DNA from: CADEDV01 sp036374495
Lineage (GTDB): Bacteria; Bacteroidota; Bacteroidia; Chitinophagales; Chitinophagaceae
DNA length: 6,661 nt
Reading direction: 5' to 3'
Assembly: GCA_965652975.1 (NCBI GenBank)
Contig: CBFGYO010000193.1
Location: forward strand, 1-6,661
How positions within the stretch are numbered: the stretch's first letter is position 1; each line of letters opens with the position of its first letter. Of this stretch, positions 5,554 to 6,661 are shown piece after piece. The position numbers were made by a program, and so were the translations under genes. Under the pieces are notes generated by a model, which saw only the letters and a list, made by a program, of their open reading frames with translations, searched no databases and was not told where the DNA came from.

Positions 5554-6661
5554 ATTTCAGGATCTCAGTTACCTGACCAGCACCAACTGTACGGCCACCC
5601 TCGCGGATAGCGAACTTCAAACCTTTTTCCATCGCGATTGGCTGGATAAGTTTTACAGTCAATGAAGTATTATCGCCAGGCATAACCATTTCAGTACCTG
5701 CATTCAATTCCACTTCACCCGTAACGTCTGTTGTACGGAAGTAGAACTGAGGGCGGTATTTCTGGAAGAATGGAGTATGACGTCCACCTTCTTCTTTGCT
5801 CAGTACGTATACCTCGCATTTGAAGTCAGTGTGTGGGGTAATGGAACCTGGTTTACAGATAACCATACCACGACGGATCTGTGTTTTTTCAATACCGCGA
5901 AGCAGTAAGCCTGCGTTGTCGCCCGCTTCACCCTCATCGAGCAACTTGCGGAACATTTCAACACCTGTGCAGGTAGAAGTAAGTGGTTTTTCGATCAAAC
6001 CTACGATTTCAACTGCTTCACCTACTTTGATACGACCTCTTTCGATACGGCCAGTAGCAACAGTACCACGACCAGTGATGGAGAATACGTCTTCTACAGA
6101 CATCAGGAATGGCTGATCAACCGGGCGCGGAGGCAGCGGAATGTAGCTGTCAACAGCTTCCATCAGTTGTTCAACGGCTTTTACCCATTTTTCTTCACCA
6201 GCTAACGCACCGGTAGCAGAACCCTGGATAATTGGCGTGTTGGCACCATCAAAACCGTAGAAGGTAAGAAGGTCACGAATTTCCATTTCAACCAGGTCGA
6301 GCAATTCAGGATCGTCAACAAGGTCTACTTTGTTCATGAACACAACTATTTTAGGCACACCTACCTGGCGGGCAAGCAGGATGTGTTCTTTTGTTTGAGG
6401 CATAGGACCGTCGGTAGCAGCCACAACTAAAATAGCACCGTCCATCTGGGCAGCACCGGTGATCATGTTCTTAACATAGTCAGCGTGACCAGGGCAGTCT
6501 ACGTGTGCATAGTGACGATTAGTCGTCTGGTACTCCACGTGCGCTGTGTTAATCGTGATACCACGTTCTTTCTCTTCAGGCGCAGCATCAATTTCATCAT
6601 ACTTTTTTGCTTCTGCCATACCCTTACTAGCCAGGATGGTAGTAATAGCGGCAGTCAAAGT
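5552..6661 (-). CDS. tuf: Elongation factor Tu (partial, 5' end outside window)
   Basis: This is the last 369 codons of EF-Tu, the GTPase that delivers aminoacyl-tRNA to the ribosomal A site. The frame is open to the right edge and begins at TLTAAITTIL, just after the P-loop GHVDHGKT. About 26 residues are therefore missing, and the full protein would be ~395 aa, the usual size. In family numbering one sees switch I RGITIN (~59-64), switch II DCPGH (~81-85), guanine-specificity NKVD (~136-139) and the G5 region GSATGAL (~173-179). Domains II and III follow, with RGIEKTQIRRGMVI and the C-terminal GRTVGAGQVTEIL. There is no frameshift or internal stop. A TTG at 6658 is an internal Leu codon, not the start. 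Its place upstream of tRNA-Trp-secE-nusG is the conserved location. Whether the genome has a second tuf copy cannot be seen here. Confidence 0.98.
   Translation of the reverse strand, partial: TLTAAITTILASKGMAEAKKYDEIDAAPEEKERGITINTAHVEYQTTNRHYAHVDCPGHADYVKNMITGAAQMDGAILVVAATDGPMPQTKEHILLARQVGVPKIVVFMNKVDLVDDPELLDLVEMEIRDLLTFYGFDGANTPIIQGSATGALAGEEKWVKAVEQLMEAVDSYIPLPPRPVDQPFLMSVEDVFSITGRGTVATGRIERGRIKVGEAVEIVGLIEKPLTSTCTGVEMFRKLLDEGEAGDNAGLLLRGIEKTQIRRGMVICKPGSITPHTDFKCEVYVLSKEEGGRHTPFFQKYRPQFYFRTTDVTGEVELNAGTEMVMPGDNTSLTVKLIQPIAMEKGLKFAIREGGRTVGAGQVTEILK

Noticed and set aside
5796..6116. Plus-strand open frame opposite tuf
   Set aside because: It is antisense to highly conserved tuf codons and has no recognisable features.

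Overview
The window suggests a member of the Bacteroidota, probably the Chitinophagaceae/Sphingobacteriia side. It has moderate-to-low G+C and mostly starts without a Shine-Dalgarno sequence. It carries a DUF5916 outer-membrane-type protein, a family typical of this phylum, Bacteroidota-like EF-Tu, NusG and SecE, and TAnnTTTG promoter-like motifs. The genus cannot be fixed from the sequence alone. All supported genes lie on the minus strand, so transcription runs from high to low coordinates.

In transcription order: tuf (EF-Tu) enters from the right edge and lacks its first ~26 codons. Its 180-nt downstream spacer is rich in RNA structure: a stem that includes the tuf stop codon, a promoter-like motif and a 16-bp hairpin. 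Next come tRNA-Trp(CCA), a 103-nt spacer with another hairpin, then secE and nusG only 4 nt apart. This is the conserved bacterial block for translation elongation, Sec translocation and transcription elongation.

In most bacteria nusG is followed by rplK-rplA-rplJ-rplL-rpoBC. Here it is followed by a good intrinsic terminator and then by an ArnT/PMT-like membrane glycosyltransferase gene, with no rplK. After a 146-nt spacer comes an 824-aa secreted protein with an N-terminal CBM9-like domain and a DUF5916 C-terminal region. Both proteins probably act at the cell envelope, but nothing shows that they work together. At the left edge, a degenerate 7-bp tandem repeat runs into the stop codon of the DUF5916 gene.

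No gene-free stretch exceeds 300 nt; the gaps are 1-54, 2530-2675, 4317-4410, 5198-5300 and 5372-5551. I see no CRISPR array, phage, transposase or defence system, and no clear new multi-gene system. The observations most worth checking are the break in gene order after nusG, the 7-bp tandem repeat, and the complementary and hairpin elements around tRNA-Trp.
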